Source: Brevibacillus sp051967035
Lineage (GTDB): Bacteria; Bacillota; Bacilli; Brevibacillales; Brevibacillaceae
Length of the DNA: 64,000 nucleotides
NCBI RefSeq assembly: GCF_051967035.1
Contig: NZ_JBQCKK010000002.1
Location: 186,001 to 250,000, forward strand
Direction: 5' to 3'
Positions within the stretch are counted from its first letter, which is position 1. Each line of letters opens with the position of its first letter. Below, in pieces: positions 43,142 through 51,979 of the stretch. The notes beneath the pieces are model-generated. The model saw nothing but the letters and a program-made list of their open reading frames with translations. It made no database searches and had not been told where the DNA came from. The position numbers and the translations under genes are program-made.

Positions 43142-44320
43142 ATGAAAACGGTGATTGTAGGGGCGGCACGTACCCCGTTTGGTAAGTTTGGCGGTTCTTT
43201 GAAAGCGTTGTCTGCGGTAGAGCTCGGCGCTGTCGCCATCAAGGAGGCAGTGAAGCGCTCCGGTATTTCCGGCGATCAGGTCGATGAAGTCATCATGGGG
43301 ATGGTCGTACAGGCAGGCGCGGGGCAGGTGCCTTCCCGCCAGGCTGCTCGCAAGGCCGGGCTGCCCTGGAATGTGGCGAGCGAGACAATCAACAAGGTAT
43401 GTGCCTCCGGGATGCGGGCCGTCACGATGGGCGATCAGATCATTCGCGCGGGGGACGGGGAAATCATCGTCGCAGGCGGCATGGAGAGCATGAGCAATGC
43501 GCCTTACGCTCTGCCGGATGCGCGCTACGGAATGCGGATGGGTGATGCCGCTGTTCGCGATCTGATGATGTACGATGGGCTCACATGTCCGTTTGACCAG
43601 GTGCCGATGGCGATCCACGGCAGCAACGTAGCCGAGGAGTACGGCATTACGCGGGAAGCGCAGGACGAATGGGCGCTGCGCAGTCAACAGCGGGCTGCCC
43701 GAGCAGTGGAAGCGGGGCTTTTTGACGAAGAGATCGTCGCCGTCTCCATTCCGCAGAAAAAAGGGGAGCCGGTGCTGGTCGCAAAAGACGAGGGACCTCG
43801 CCCGGATACCACCAGGGAAGGGCTGGCCAAGCTGCCTCCGGTCTACAAAAAGGACGGCACGATTACGGCGGGCAACGCGCCGGGGATCAACGACGGAGCC
43901 GCCGCGATGGTGCTGATGTCCGATGAAAAGGCGAAGCAGCTCGGCATCCGGCCGCTGGCGACGATTCTCGGGCACGCGCAGGTGGGGGCTGAAGCGCCTT
44001 ACATCGCGACAACGCCGGGGCTGGCAATCAACAAGCTGCTCGAAAAAACAGGGGTGTCGCTCAGCGAGATTGACCTATTCGAGGTGAACGAAGCGTTCGC
44101 GGCCGTGACATTGACGAGCGGCAAAATCGTCGGCTGGGACGACGAAAAGGTGAATGTGAACGGGGGAGCGATCGCGCTCGGCCACCCGATTGGCGCGAGC
44201 GGAGCGCGGATTATCATGCACCTCGCGTACGAACTGAAAAGACGCGGTGGCGGACTGGGAATCGCGGCGATATGCAGCGGCGCCGCACAGGGAGACGCGA
44301 TCCTGATTAAAGTGGAATAG
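43142..44320 (+). CDS. Acetyl-CoA C-acetyltransferase (thiolase)
   Basis: Condenses two acetyl-CoA or cleaves 3-ketoacyl-CoA. The 392-residue protein has the acylated cysteine in NKVCASGMRA (about 88), the NEAFA motif (VNEAFAAVT), GGAIALGHPIGASGARI with the catalytic His, and CSGAAQGDA with the second Cys. The ATG at 43142 follows GGAGG. First gene of an apparent thiolase-hydroxyacyl-CoA dehydrogenase-acyl-CoA dehydrogenase operon, like mmgABC of B. subtilis. Confidence 0.93.
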   Translation: MKTVIVGAARTPFGKFGGSLKALSAVELGAVAIKEAVKRSGISGDQVDEVIMGMVVQAGAGQVPSRQAARKAGLPWNVASETINKVCASGMRAVTMGDQIIRAGDGEIIVAGGMESMSNAPYALPDARYGMRMGDAAVRDLMMYDGLTCPFDQVPMAIHGSNVAEEYGITREAQDEWALRSQQRAARAVEAGLFDEEIVAVSIPQKKGEPVLVAKDEGPRPDTTREGLAKLPPVYKKDGTITAGNAPGINDGAAAMVLMSDEKAKQLGIRPLATILGHAQVGAEAPYIATTPGLAINKLLEKTGVSLSEIDLFEVNEAFAAVTLTSGKIVGWDDEKVNVNGGAIALGHPIGASGARIIMHLAYELKRRGGGLGIAAICSGAAQGDAILIKVE

Positions 44321-44333
44321 GGAGGCCTTCTAC

Positions 44334-45185
44334 ATGAACATCCAAACGATCATGGTCATCGGGGCAGGACAGATGGGCAGCGGGATTGCCCAGGTAGCGG
44401 CGCAGGCAGGCTTCCGCGTTTATTTGAACGACGTGCAGCAGCCGTTTGTGGAACGCGGTCTGTCCACGATTTCGAAGAATCTGTCGCGCAACGTGGAAAA
44501 AGGCAAGCTGAGCGAGGACGACAAGCAGGCGATTTTGTCCCGAATCGTAGCTTCGACGGATTTGGCAGACGCTGCGGAAGCGGATTTTGTCATCGAAGCC
44601 GTAACGGAAAACATGGCGGTGAAAACCGGAATTTTTTCCAGGTTGGACGAGGTGTGTCCGCCGCATACGATTTTGGCGAGCAACACTTCTTCCCTGCCGA
44701 TTACGGAGATTGCAGCCGTGACGAAGCGCCCGGAAAAAGTAATCGGGATGCATTTTATGAATCCGGTTCCGGTGATGAAGCTGGTCGAGATCATCCGTGG
44801 ACTGCAAACCGCAGATGAGGTGTACCAGCTGACGGAGGATTTGTCCAAGCAAATGGGCAAGGTGCCGGTAAGCGTCAACGATTTTCCCGGCTTCGTCTCC
44901 AATCGGGTGCTGATGCCGATGCTCAACGAAGCGATCTACTGCGTATACGAGGGCGTGGCGACGCCGGAAGCGATTGACGAAGTGATGAAGCTGGGCATGA
45001 ACCATCCGATGGGTCCGCTCCAGTTGGCAGACTTCATTGGACTGGATACGTGCCTCTATATCATGGAGGTGCTGCACGAAGGCTTTGGCGACTCCAAGTA
45101 CCGTCCTTGCCCGCTCTTGCGCAAATACGTGAAAGCGGGATGGCTGGGCAAAAAATCCGGTCGGGGGTTCTACGTGTACAACTAA
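44334..45185 (+). CDS. hbd: 3-hydroxybutyryl-CoA dehydrogenase
   Basis: NAD(P)-dependent oxidation of 3-hydroxyacyl-CoA. The 283-residue protein has the Rossmann GAGQMGSGIAQVAAQ at the N-terminus, the catalytic HFMNPVPVMKLVEII near residue 138, and the dimerising C-terminal domain (GLDTCLYIMEVL). The length fits short-chain enzymes. It lies 13 bp after the thiolase gene, with GGGAGG before the ATG. Confidence 0.93.
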   Translation: MNIQTIMVIGAGQMGSGIAQVAAQAGFRVYLNDVQQPFVERGLSTISKNLSRNVEKGKLSEDDKQAILSRIVASTDLADAAEADFVIEAVTENMAVKTGIFSRLDEVCPPHTILASNTSSLPITEIAAVTKRPEKVIGMHFMNPVPVMKLVEIIRGLQTADEVYQLTEDLSKQMGKVPVSVNDFPGFVSNRVLMPMLNEAIYCVYEGVATPEAIDEVMKLGMNHPMGPLQLADFIGLDTCLYIMEVLHEGFGDSKYRPCPLLRKYVKAGWLGKKSGRGFYVYN

Positions 45186-45219
45186 CTGATGATTCGGCAG
45201 AAAGGTAGGGCGGGCGGAC

Positions 45220-46362
45220 ATGGATTTCAGGTTGAAGGAAGAGCAGGAAATGATGCGCCGCATGGTGCGCGACTTTGCGCAAAAAGAGATTGCGCCATTT
45301 GTTCCGGTTATGGAAGAAAAAGAGGAGTTTCCCCGTCAGGTCATCAAAAAGATGGGCGAAATGGGGCTGATGGGAATTCCCATTGCCGAAGAATGGGGAG
45401 GCGCCGGAGCGGATTTTGTCTCCTATATTTTGGCGATCCATGAGATTTCCAAAGTGAGCGCAACGGTAGGCGTGATCCTGTCCGTACACACCTCGGTCGG
45501 GACCAATCCCATTCTGTACTTCGGAACGGAGGAGCAGAAGCGCAAGTACGTGCCAAAGCTTGCCCGCGGCGAGTATCTCGGCGCTTTTGCCCTGACCGAG
45601 CCGCATGCCGGATCGGATGCCAGCAGCATCCGGACGACAGCTGTGCGAAACGGCGACGAATATATTTTGAACGGCAACAAGGTGTTTATCACGAACGGCG
45701 GCGAAGCAGATACGTACATCACGTTTGCCGTCACTAATCCCACCAAAGGCACCAAGGGCATATCGGCCTTCATCGTAGAAAAGGATACGCCCGGCTTTAC
45801 TGTCGGGAAAAAGGAAAAGAAAATGGGGCTGCACGGCTCCTATACGACCGAGCTGGTATTCGACAACGCCCGTGTGCCTGTTGCAAACCTGCTGGGGCAG
45901 GAGGGAGAAGGTTTCCCTATCGCAATGGCCAATCTGAACACGGGACGCATCGGGATTGCCGCGCAGGCGCTGGGCATCGCAGAGGCTGCTCTTCACTATT
46001 CAACAGAGTACGCCAAGGAGCGCAAGCAGTTCGGCCAACCGATCGCCAAGCAGCAAGCTATCGCCTTCAAGCTCGCGGACATGGCGACCAAGGCGGAAGC
46101 GGCGAGACTGCTCGTGTATCGCGCGGCATCGCTGTGTAGCCAGGGGATCTCCTGCGGCATGGAAGCGTCCATGGCAAAACGGTTCGCAACGGACACGGCT
46201 ATGGAGCTGGCAACAGAAGCGGTACAGATATTCGGAGGCTACGGCTACACCAGGGAATATCCGGTTGAGCGGCTGTTCCGCGACGCCAAAATCACGCAAA
46301 TTTATGAGGGTACAAACGAAATTCAACGAATCGTTATTGCCAAGCAGTTGCTTGCCGACTAA
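45220..46362 (+). CDS. Acyl-CoA dehydrogenase (first of two)
   Basis: FAD enzyme that introduces the alpha-beta double bond in acyl-CoA. The 380-residue protein has ALTEPHAGSDASSIRTTA (FAD/substrate loop), GGYGYTREYPVERLFRDA and the catalytic Glu in IYEGTNEIQR near residue 365. That position is typical of short-chain and butyryl-CoA dehydrogenases. It lies 34 bp after hbd. Electrons probably go to ETF (not in this window) and FadF. Confidence 0.92.
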   Translation: MDFRLKEEQEMMRRMVRDFAQKEIAPFVPVMEEKEEFPRQVIKKMGEMGLMGIPIAEEWGGAGADFVSYILAIHEISKVSATVGVILSVHTSVGTNPILYFGTEEQKRKYVPKLARGEYLGAFALTEPHAGSDASSIRTTAVRNGDEYILNGNKVFITNGGEADTYITFAVTNPTKGTKGISAFIVEKDTPGFTVGKKEKKMGLHGSYTTELVFDNARVPVANLLGQEGEGFPIAMANLNTGRIGIAAQALGIAEAALHYSTEYAKERKQFGQPIAKQQAIAFKLADMATKAEAARLLVYRAASLCSQGISCGMEASMAKRFATDTAMELATEAVQIFGGYGYTREYPVERLFRDAKITQIYEGTNEIQRIVIAKQLLAD

Positions 46363-46436
46363 TCGAGCCGATTGTTCCGTCAGACTTGTTTTCGCCTGAC
46401 AAGGACCGGCGCAAAGCACATGGGGGAGTGAAAACG

Positions 46437-47579
46437 ATGAATTTCCAGCTTACGGAAGAACATGACATGATGCGCAAAATGATTCGCGACTTCGCAGAAA
46501 ACCAGGTAGCTCCGACAGCAGCCGAGCGCGATGAAGAAGAGCGCTTCGATCGATCCATTTTCGAGCAGATGGCTGAGCTTGGCTTGACGGGCATCCCTTG
46601 GCCGGAAAAATACGGAGGCGCTGGCGCGGATTACTTGAGCTACGTCATTGCAGTAGAGGAACTCTCCCGCGTGGATGCGTCAATCGGAGTCACGTTGTCC
46701 GCACAGGTGTCGCTTGCCAGCTGGCCGATTTACAAGTTCGGAACGGAAGAGCAGAAGCAAAAGTTTCTGCGTCCGTTGGCAGAGGGCAAGAAGATGGGGG
46801 CCTACTGTCTGACTGAGCCAGGCTCCGGCTCCGATTCGGCGGGAATGCGCACAACCGCGGTGCGCGACGGCGATCACTACATTTTGAACGGCAGCAAAAT
46901 TTTCATCACCAATGCGGGCGAAGCGGAAATCTACATCGTCTTTGCCGTAACCCAGCCAGAACTGAAGCACAAAGGAATCACCGCTTTTATCGTGGAAAAA
47001 GGCATGGACGGCTTTACGATGGGGAAAAAAGAGAAGAAGCTGGGCATCCGTTCCTCGCCGACGCTCGCTGTCAATTTCGAAGAGGTGCGCGTGCCGGTAG
47101 AGAACAGGCTGGGAGAAGAAGGCCAAGGCTTCAAAATCGCGATGATGACGCTGGACGGCGGACGAAACGGGATTGCTGCCCAGGCGGTGGGGATCGCGCA
47201 GGGGGCCTTCGAGCACGCGCTGAGCTATGCGAAGGAGCGCAACCAATTCGGAAAGCCGATTGCCTCGTTGCAGGCGATCCAGTTCAAGCTGGCTGACATG
47301 GCCACCAAGATTGAGGCGGCGCGCCTGCTCACCTATCAGGCGGCGTGGCTGGAAGATCAGGGACTGCCTTACGGAAAAGCATCGGCCATGTCCAAAGTAT
47401 TTGCGGGCGATATCGCGATGGAGGTGACGACCGAAGCTGTGCAAGTCTTTGGCGGCTACGGCTACACACGCGAGTATCCGGTGGAACGCTTCATGCGCGA
47501 TGCCAAAATCACGCAAATCTATGAAGGCACGAATGAAATCCAGCGCGTCGTCATCAGCAACTATCTGTTAAAAGAATAG
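46437..47579 (+). CDS. Acyl-CoA dehydrogenase (second of two)
   Basis: A 380-residue paralogue of the preceding enzyme with the same motifs (YCLTEPGSGSDSAGMRTTA, GGYGYTREYPVERFMRDA, IYEGTNEIQRV). The loop differs (EPGSGSDS against EPHAGSDA), suggesting a different acyl chain; branched-chain acyl-CoA is plausible given the downstream icmF. The ATG at 46437 follows GGGGGAG. Confidence 0.92.
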   Translation: MNFQLTEEHDMMRKMIRDFAENQVAPTAAERDEEERFDRSIFEQMAELGLTGIPWPEKYGGAGADYLSYVIAVEELSRVDASIGVTLSAQVSLASWPIYKFGTEEQKQKFLRPLAEGKKMGAYCLTEPGSGSDSAGMRTTAVRDGDHYILNGSKIFITNAGEAEIYIVFAVTQPELKHKGITAFIVEKGMDGFTMGKKEKKLGIRSSPTLAVNFEEVRVPVENRLGEEGQGFKIAMMTLDGGRNGIAAQAVGIAQGAFEHALSYAKERNQFGKPIASLQAIQFKLADMATKIEAARLLTYQAAWLEDQGLPYGKASAMSKVFAGDIAMEVTTEAVQVFGGYGYTREYPVERFMRDAKITQIYEGTNEIQRVVISNYLLKE

Positions 47580-47663
47580 CAAGACGCCGACCAGCAGCCG
47601 CGATTCATCCAACTAGCTGAAAGCCCGCAGATCATGTTGACAGAGGCTGCGGAAAAGAAAGGT

Positions 47664-47692
47664 TTGGCTTTGCGCTTTTCCTCGCGTATAAT
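47664..47692 (+). promoter_or_regulatory. Promoter of the TetR-icmF unit
   Basis: TTGGCT (47664-47669), 17-bp spacer, TATAAT (47687-47692). Confidence 0.55.
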
Positions 47693-47750
47693 GGTGTGCG
47701 AAAAGATACGCAAGAAGAGCGTTTGCTCCTTTCTTTTCCCGAAAGTGTCT

Positions 47751-47766
47751 GACTAAACGCTCAGTC
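47751..47766. promoter_or_regulatory. FadR-like operator upstream of the TetR gene
   Basis: GACTAAACGCTCAGTC, related to the sites at 40748 and 43078. Lies 22 bp before the GTG start, fitting autorepression. Confidence 0.5.
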
Positions 47767-47787
47767 GGTTGGAAAGGTGGATTTGTT

Positions 47788-48420
47788 GTGTCCGAAAAGA
47801 GAAAAACCATACCGTCCTTGGTCAAGGACCCGAAACTGATCGAAAAACGGCGGGAACAAATTATTGAGGCTGCCGTTCATCTCTTCATTCATAAAGGCTT
47901 TCACAAGACGACGACAAGGGAGATTGCCCGGGCTTCGGGGTTCAGTATCGGTACCTTGTACGAATATATCGAATCCAAGGAAGACGTGCTCTATCTCGTT
48001 TGCGATGCGATTCATGCCGAGATGGAGACACGCCTGCGCGAAGCGATCAATTTTAGCGGCACCGGACTGAAAATTTTAAAGCTCGCCATCCGCAGCTTCA
48101 TTCGTGTGATGGACCAAATGAGCGACCGCGTCCTGCTCATTTACCAGGAGTCGAAGTCGTTGCCGAAAGAAACGCTGCGCTACGTGCTCGGACGCGAAGA
48201 GGAGATTGCGCAAATTTTTGTGGAGATCCTGCGAAAAGGGATTGCCGACGGCTCGCTGCGCCTCGATGAGAAGCATGTCAAGCTGATGGCTGACAATATC
48301 ATGGTGTTGGGCGAAATGTGGGTGTTCCGCCGCTGGGCTCTGCACAAGCACTATACGTTGGAGGAGTACACCGAGAAGCAGATTACGCTGCTGCTTCGGG
48401 ATATCAGTGTCTCCGACTGA
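47788..48420 (+). CDS. TetR family regulator of acyl-CoA degradation (FadR-like)
   Basis: A 210-residue regulator. The N-terminal helix-turn-helix covers QIIEAAVHLFIHKGFHKTTT and GFSIGTLYEYIESKED; the C-terminal domain should bind an acyl-CoA. It is encoded between two acyl-CoA dehydrogenase genes and icmF, and operator-like palindromes occur in front of itself, fadF and the thiolase gene. Start GTG at 47788 with GGAAAGGTGG 7 nt upstream. It could be a true FadR orthologue or an independent regulator of branched-chain catabolism. Confidence 0.88.
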   Translation: MSEKRKTIPSLVKDPKLIEKRREQIIEAAVHLFIHKGFHKTTTREIARASGFSIGTLYEYIESKEDVLYLVCDAIHAEMETRLREAINFSGTGLKILKLAIRSFIRVMDQMSDRVLLIYQESKSLPKETLRYVLGREEEIAQIFVEILRKGIADGSLRLDEKHVKLMADNIMVLGEMWVFRRWALHKHYTLEEYTEKQITLLLRDISVSD

Positions 48421-48454
48421 CATCATTCATTCAATCTCGGGGGAGAGTGGAACG

Positions 48455-51400
48455 ATGGAAACCGAAGTGTATCGTCCGCAAAACAAGGTTCGCTTCGTGA
48501 CCGCCGCCAGCTTGTACGACGGTCACGACGCCTCGATCAATATCATGCGCCGTATTTTGCAGTCTTCGGGAGTGGAAGTGATCCATCTGGGTCACAACCG
48601 CTCTGTCGATGATATCGTGACCGCCGCCATTCAGGAGGACGTGCAAGGCATTGCCATCAGCTCCTACCAGGGCGGCCATGTGGAATATTTCAAATACGTG
48701 ATTGATCTGTTGCGCGAACGGGGAGCCGGGCATATCCGCGTCTTCGGAGGCGGAGGCGGTGTCATCGTTCCACGCGAGATTCGCGAGCTGGAGGAGTACG
48801 GCGTCTGTAAAATTTACTCGCCGGATGACGGAAGACGCTTGGGCTTGCAAGGCATGATTAACGACATGATTCGCAACAGCGATTTTCCCACGGTCAAGCA
48901 GTTGGAAAACGAAGTCGCTGGCTTGCGCGAGCAGAACCACAAGGCGATTGCCCGCCTAATCTCTGTGGCGGAGTACGCCGTCGATCAGCCGGAGTGGAAG
49001 GAACCGCTCAAGGAGTGCGTGCGGGAAGCGCAGGATTCGATCCCGGTGCTGGGCATCACAGGCACAGGGGGAGCGGGGAAAAGCTCGTTGACGGATGAGC
49101 TGGTTCGCCGGTTTTTGCGCACGTATCCGGAAAAGACAGTCGCGATTTTGTCAGTCGATCCGTCCAAGCAAAAATCGGGCGGAGCGCTTTTGGGCGACCG
49201 GATCCGCATGAATGCCAACAATACGCCGCGCGTCTACATGCGCAGTCTGGCGACGAGAAAGTCCGGCATGGAGCTGTCCGCCGCTGTGAAGGATGCGATT
49301 CAGGTTACCCGTGCGGCTCAGTTCGATCTCATCATCGTAGAGACGAGCGGAATCGGTCAGGGCGATGCCCAGGTGACCGAGGTGTGCGACGTGTCCATGT
49401 ACGTCATGACCAGCGAATTCGGCGCGCCTTCCCAGCTGGAGAAAATCGACATGCTCGATTTTGCCGACGTGATCGCGATCAACAAATTTGAGCGAAAAGG
49501 CTCGGAGGATGCCCTGCGCGAGGTGCGCAAGCAGTATCGTCGCAACCACCAGCTGTTTGACCTGCCCGACGAGAAGATTCCCGTCTACGGGACGATCGCC
49601 AGCCAGTTTAACGATCCGGGGACAAACGTGCTGTTTGCCGCGCTCATGCATAAAATTGTCGAAAAGACAGGCGTGGATTGGCCTGTTGAGCAGTTGGACA
49701 CCACTCCCGTAAAAATTCATAAAACTTCGTTGATTCCGACAGAAAGGATCAACTACTTGCAAGAAATTGCCAACACGGTCCGCCAATACCGGGCGTATAC
49801 CGAGGAGCAATCGGCCATCGCCCGCAAGCTGTACCAGCTGCACGGCGCAAAGGAGACGCTGCTCGCAGCGCAAGAAGAGGCAGCGACAGAGCTTGTCGGG
49901 GTACTCGACAGACAGATCAAGCTGTTTGAAGAGAAGCTGCATCCCGAGTGCCGACGGATTCTCGACAATTGGCCTAAGCTCAAGGAAGCGTACAGAAAGG
50001 ACCAGTTTGTCACGAAAATCAGGGACAAGGAAATCGTCACGAAGCTGTTCACGGAATCGCTGTCGGGTACGCGCATTCCAAAAGTAGCGGTGCCGGAGTA
50101 CGAGGACTGGGGCGAGATTTTGAAATGGTCGCTGAAGGAAAACGTGCCGGGCGAGTTTCCGTACACGGCAGGCGTGTTCCCGTTCAAGCGGGAGGGCGAA
50201 GATCCGAAGCGGCAGTTTGCGGGCGAAGGGACACCCGAGCGCACGAACCGGCGTTTCCATTTCCTTTCGCAAAACGACGAGGCGAAGCGGCTCAGTACGG
50301 CGTTTGACTCCGTGACCTTGTACGGCGAAGACCCGGATTACCGCCCGGATATTTACGGGAAAATCGGGACGAGTGGAGTGAGCGTCTGCACGCTGGACGA
50401 CATGAAAAAGCTGTACGCAGGCTTCGACCTGTGCGCGCCGAGCACGTCTGTGTCGATGACGATTAACGGCCCGGCCCCGATGATTTTGGCGATGTTCATG
50501 AACACGGCGATTGAGCAGCAGATCGAGAAGTTTGTCCAGCGGGAAGGCCGCCAGCCGACCGAGGAGGAAGCGGAGCAGATCAAGGCGTATACCTTGTCGA
50601 CTGTTCGCGGAACCGTACAGGCGGATATTTTGAAGGAAGACCAGGGGCAAAACACGTGTATTTTCTCGACGGAGTTTGCCCTGCGGATGATGGGCGACAT
50701 CCAGCAGTATTTCATCGACCATAAAGTGCGCAACTACTACTCCGTGTCCATTTCTGGCTACCATATCGCGGAAGCGGGGGCCAACCCGATTACGCAGCTG
50801 GCGTTCACGCTGGCGAACGGCTTTACGTACGTAGAGTACTATTTGAGCCGAGGCATGCACATCGACGATTTTGCGCCGAATCTGTCGTTCTTTTTCTCCA
50901 ATGGCCTCGATCCGGAATATACGGTCATCGGCCGGGTGGCGCGCCGCGTGTGGGCGACTGTGATGAAAAACCGCTACGGCGGCAACGAGCGCAGTCAAAA
51001 GCTGAAATACCACATCCAGACCTCCGGACGTTCCCTGCATGCACAGGAGATGGATTTCAACGATATTCGGACGACGCTGCAAGCGTTGATTGCGATTTAC
51101 GACAACTGCAACTCGCTGCATACGAACGCCTACGACGAAGCGATTACGACCCCGACGGAGAACTCTGTGCGCCGGGCTATGGCGATCCAGATGATTATCA
51201 ACAAGGAGATGGGACTCGCGAAAAACGAGAACCCGCTGCAAGGCGCGTTCATCATCGACGAACTGACCGATCTGGTGGAGGAAGCTGTCATGCAGGAGTT
51301 CGAGCGGATCAGCTCGCGCGGCGGCGTGCTGGGAGCGATGGAGACGCAGTACCAGCGCGGCAAAATCCAGGATGAGTCGATGTACTACGAAATGAAAAAG

Positions 51401-51706
51401 CACTCCGGCGAGCTGCCGATTATCGGGGTCAACACCTTTATCAATCCGAACGCGTCCGAGGAAGACTACGAGATCGAGCTGGCGCGGGCGACAGAGGAAG
51501 AAAAGGAACAGCAGATCGTCAACCTGCGCGCGTTCCAAGAGCGCAACCGCCACGTAGCGCCGCAAGCGCTGCGCCGCTTGCAGGAGGTGGCGATGGCAGG
51601 CGGGAACATTTTTGCCGAGCTGATGGAAACCGTGAAGGTGGCTTCGCTTGGACAGATCAGTGCCGCTTTGTACGAGGTCGGCGGCCAGTACCGGAGAAAT
51701 ATGTAA
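48455..51706 (+). CDS. icmF: Fused isobutyryl-CoA mutase IcmF
   Basis: Adenosylcobalamin enzyme that interconverts isobutyryl-CoA and n-butyryl-CoA, with its own G-protein chaperone. The 1083-residue protein has three parts: an N-terminal B12 domain (YDGHDASINIMRR with the cobalt-ligand His, SSYQGGH, GGGGGVIVPREI); a MeaB-like GTPase (P-loop GITGTGGAGKSSL near 200, then SVDPSKQKSGGALLGDR and INKFERKGSEDAL); and the C-terminal mutase barrel (DLCAPSTSVSMTINGPAPM, FQTSGRSLHAQE-like block). The ATG at 48455 follows GGGGGAGAG. It lies 34 bp after the TetR gene and ends at a terminator. Confidence 0.95.
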   Translation: METEVYRPQNKVRFVTAASLYDGHDASINIMRRILQSSGVEVIHLGHNRSVDDIVTAAIQEDVQGIAISSYQGGHVEYFKYVIDLLRERGAGHIRVFGGGGGVIVPREIRELEEYGVCKIYSPDDGRRLGLQGMINDMIRNSDFPTVKQLENEVAGLREQNHKAIARLISVAEYAVDQPEWKEPLKECVREAQDSIPVLGITGTGGAGKSSLTDELVRRFLRTYPEKTVAILSVDPSKQKSGGALLGDRIRMNANNTPRVYMRSLATRKSGMELSAAVKDAIQVTRAAQFDLIIVETSGIGQGDAQVTEVCDVSMYVMTSEFGAPSQLEKIDMLDFADVIAINKFERKGSEDALREVRKQYRRNHQLFDLPDEKIPVYGTIASQFNDPGTNVLFAALMHKIVEKTGVDWPVEQLDTTPVKIHKTSLIPTERINYLQEIANTVRQYRAYTEEQSAIARKLYQLHGAKETLLAAQEEAATELVGVLDRQIKLFEEKLHPECRRILDNWPKLKEAYRKDQFVTKIRDKEIVTKLFTESLSGTRIPKVAVPEYEDWGEILKWSLKENVPGEFPYTAGVFPFKREGEDPKRQFAGEGTPERTNRRFHFLSQNDEAKRLSTAFDSVTLYGEDPDYRPDIYGKIGTSGVSVCTLDDMKKLYAGFDLCAPSTSVSMTINGPAPMILAMFMNTAIEQQIEKFVQREGRQPTEEEAEQIKAYTLSTVRGTVQADILKEDQGQNTCIFSTEFALRMMGDIQQYFIDHKVRNYYSVSISGYHIAEAGANPITQLAFTLANGFTYVEYYLSRGMHIDDFAPNLSFFFSNGLDPEYTVIGRVARRVWATVMKNRYGGNERSQKLKYHIQTSGRSLHAQEMDFNDIRTTLQALIAIYDNCNSLHTNAYDEAITTPTENSVRRAMAIQMIINKEMGLAKNENPLQGAFIIDELTDLVEEAVMQEFERISSRGGVLGAMETQYQRGKIQDESMYYEMKKHSGELPIIGVNTFINPNASEEDYEIELARATEEEKEQQIVNLRAFQERNRHVAPQALRRLQEVAMAGGNIFAELMETVKVASLGQISAALYEVGGQYRRNM

Positions 51707-51712
51707 ACGAGC

Positions 51713-51762
51713 AAGGGGCCTCACGAGTAGTTGCAGCTACTTTTCAAGGGAGGCCCCTTTCT
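51713..51762 (+). terminator. Terminator of icmF
   Basis: AAGGGGCCTC (51713-51722) pairs with GAGGCCCCTT (51750-51759), followed by a short T-run. Confidence 0.75.
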
Positions 51763-51884
51763 GTTGGTTGGGGAGGAGGTTCGGCTTTTTCCTGCCTGTC
51801 GATGGAAACGGGTATATTCTGCTACAAAATATTCAAGACTAATCTAGGCATGACTTCTACATTAAAGTTATTATAAAAAAGAGG

Positions 51885-51921
51885 TTGACAAACGGGAACA
51901 ATTGAATGATAATTGTTATCA
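51885..51921 (+). promoter_or_regulatory. ahpC promoter overlapped by a Fur/PerR-like box
   Basis: TTGACA (51885-51890), 17-bp spacer, GATAAT (51908-51913). TGATAATTGTTATCA (51907-51921) overlaps the -10 and matches the 7-1-7 Fur-family box with one mismatch. PerR or Fur repression is inferred. Confidence 0.7.
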
Positions 51922-51924
51922 AGT

Positions 51925-51950
51925 TAGAATTATTATATTTAATAATTCTA
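51925..51950 (+). promoter_or_regulatory. 26-bp inverted repeat in the ahpC 5' leader
   Basis: TAGAATTATTA (51925-51935) pairs perfectly with TAATAATTCTA (51940-51950) across TATT. It lies 29 bp before the ahpC start; it may be a second Fur-family site or an mRNA-stabilising hairpin. Confidence 0.55.
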
Positions 51951-51979
51951 GAAACCAATCATACAGGAGGTTATTCACT

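Noticed and set aside
49151..51724. An 857-codon minus-strand open frame across icmF, and a similar one across the RND gene (18235-19947)
   Set aside because: Both are shadows of strongly supported genes; no ribosome binding site or family match.
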